Source of the DNA: an uncultured Clostridia bacterium
Lineage (GTDB): Bacteria > Bacillota > Clostridia > Oscillospirales > CAG-272
NCBI GenBank assembly: GCA_904501765.1
Contig: CAJGCM010000127.1
Span: 1 to 6,186 of the forward strand
Direction: 5' to 3'
DNA length: 6,186 bases
How positions within the stretch are numbered: position 1 is the stretch's first letter; each line of letters starts with the position of its first letter. Position numbers and translations under genes: made by a program. This document shows, in pieces, positions 5,161-6,186 of this stretch. The notes beneath the pieces are model-generated. The model was not told the origin of the DNA and searched no databases. It worked only from the letters and a program-made list of their open reading frames with translations.

Positions 5161-6186
5161 ATGGCTATTAAAAACAGAAAACACAATTATCCGCTTTACG
5201 AAACCACACATTTTAAAGACTTTAGAGAGATGACTGAAAACGTTGCGGAGAAATTCCCCGATAAAACAGCCTTTCAGTTTAAGAAAAATCCTATGGATAA
5301 GGAAGCCGTAAAGGTGACCTTTGCCGAGAGCCGCGATCATATAAGAGCTCTTACAACCGAATTTATCGCAAGAGAGGTAGAGGATAAAAAGATTGCGATA
5401 GTCGGAGCTGCATCTATAGAATGGTTCTTCTCATATATCTCTCTGATGTCCGCAGGAGCTGTTACGGTTCCTATCGACAAAGAGCTGCCAGTTCAGGATA
5501 TATCGTCAATAATTAACACGGCTGCCTGCGATACGGTAATTTTCTCCTCCTCTGTGGCAAATAAAATTGCCGAGGTCAAGGAAAACGCACCTTCGGTCAA
5601 GAATTATATTGCTATGGGGGACGACGTTGACTTTGCCGAAAATCTCATTAGCGTGAAGCAATCGGGAGAAGCGCGGTTGCTGGCGGGTGACAGAAGCTAT
5701 TTTGATTACGAAATAGACAGAGAAAAGCTCTCGTCCATCGTTTTCACCTCTGGCACAACGGGAAAGGGAAAGGGCGTTATGCTCTCCCTTAAAAATATCT
5801 GCTCGGATATGGAGCAGGGAATGTACAACTTCAATATTACAATGAAGACGATGTTCGTTCTTCCTCCTCACCACACCTTCGGCTCAACCGTAAACCTCAT
5901 AGGTCATTTTGCGCAAGGGTGCGAAATTTACATCTCCTCGGGAATTAAGTATATACTTAACGAGCTTAAGGAATTTAAGCCCACTCACCTTATTCTCGTT
6001 CCTCTCTTTGTGGAAACCTTCTACAAGAAGATTATGGCGGGTGCTGAGAAGAGCGGAAAGCTTAAGACCCTGAATAAGGGTATCAAAATTTCCAATTTCC
6101 TGCGCAAGTTCGGCATCGATTTGCGTAAAAAGCTCTTTGGCGAGTCTGTGCTTTCCAACTTTGGCGGCGAGCTTCAGATGATAATC
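5161..6186 (+). CDS. AMP-binding acyl-CoA/acyl-ACP synthetase-like protein (3' end outside window)
   Basis: The first 342 codons of a member of the adenylate-forming (ANL) superfamily, running off the right edge. These enzymes use ATP to make an acyl-adenylate and pass the acyl group to CoA or a carrier protein. The N-terminus (YPLYETTHFKDFREMTENVAEKFPDKTAF) is like that of long-chain acyl-CoA synthetase-type proteins of Clostridia. The phosphate-binding motif is at 195-206 (FTSGTTGKGKGV), with glycine in the usual proline or serine position before KG. The LPPHHTFGST segment at 234-243 fits the substrate-side motif with its aromatic/histidine core. FGGELQM at 334-340 is the start of the next conserved block. 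The YGxTE motif and the catalytic C-terminal lysine would lie beyond the window, so activity cannot be judged. The start is set by AAAGGA and the ATG at 5161. Substrate options are a fatty acid or a Dlt-like acyl donor for a carrier protein. Confidence 0.85.
   Translation, partial: MAIKNRKHNYPLYETTHFKDFREMTENVAEKFPDKTAFQFKKNPMDKEAVKVTFAESRDHIRALTTEFIAREVEDKKIAIVGAASIEWFFSYISLMSAGAVTVPIDKELPVQDISSIINTAACDTVIFSSSVANKIAEVKENAPSVKNYIAMGDDVDFAENLISVKQSGEARLLAGDRSYFDYEIDREKLSSIVFTSGTTGKGKGVMLSLKNICSDMEQGMYNFNITMKTMFVLPPHHTFGSTVNLIGHFAQGCEIYISSGIKYILNELKEFKPTHLILVPLFVETFYKKIMAGAEKSGKLKTLNKGIKISNFLRKFGIDLRKKLFGESVLSNFGGELQMII

Noticed and set aside
4972..5340. Minus-strand open frame of 122 codons across the divergent control region
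   Set aside because: It covers the ligase promoter, leader and first codons antisense, has no ribosome binding site, and would run through the proposed helices.
5506..5874. Minus-strand open frame of 122 codons opposite the ligase gene
   Set aside because: It is antisense to the ATP-binding loop region of a clear AMP-binding enzyme and has no motif of its own.

Overview
The window looks like chromosomal DNA of a gut-type Clostridia member (Bacillota). The grounds are a YlmH-type S4 protein, a PrsA/PpiC-like parvulin with no signal peptide, an RsmF-type methyltransferase ending in NHYPKGLR, strong AGGAG-type ribosome binding sites, TTGAAA/TATACT-type promoters, AT-rich intergenic DNA around moderately GC-rich genes, and a BspA-type leucine-rich repeat domain on a surface enzyme. 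I cannot place it to genus from sequence alone. No transposase, CRISPR array, tRNA or rRNA is visible.

Layout. (1) Positions 2-1720, plus strand: the C-terminal end of an MBOAT membrane O-acyltransferase, followed 12 nt later by a membrane-anchored SGNH/AlgX-like protein that carries a C-terminal LRR_5-like domain. Together they look like a surface-polymer acylation pair. (2) Positions 1726-1804: a perfect 12-bp hairpin and a 13-bp hairpin with T-runs on both sides. The second can terminate transcription from both converging units. (3) Positions 4842-1847, minus strand: a three-gene unit, rsmF-like rRNA m5C methyltransferase, then a cytosolic parvulin, then ylmH. The last two overlap by 4 nt. 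A near-consensus promoter with an extended -10 drives it. (4) Positions 4843-5160: a divergent control region. The plus-strand promoter has a perfect TATAAT bracketed by an 8-bp inverted repeat, a candidate operator. It is followed by a leader of about 127 nt that is GC-rich in its middle and can fold as a three-way junction. In this leader one segment can pair either with an upstream strand or with the ribosome binding site. (5) Positions 5161-6186, plus strand: the first 342 codons of an AMP-binding acyl-CoA/acyl-ACP synthetase-like gene, cut by the window edge.

How they may work together. The minus-strand unit is ribosome- and proteostasis-related housekeeping. The outer genes (MBOAT, SGNH-LRR and the AMP-binding ligase) resemble the parts of a Dlt-like acylation route: activate an acyl group, load it on a carrier, move it across the membrane, and attach it to a surface polymer. 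They are in separate units here and no carrier protein is visible, so this link is a hypothesis. The most interesting non-coding signals are the operator-like repeat and the switch-like leader in front of the ligase gene. I could not assign the leader to a named riboswitch class.
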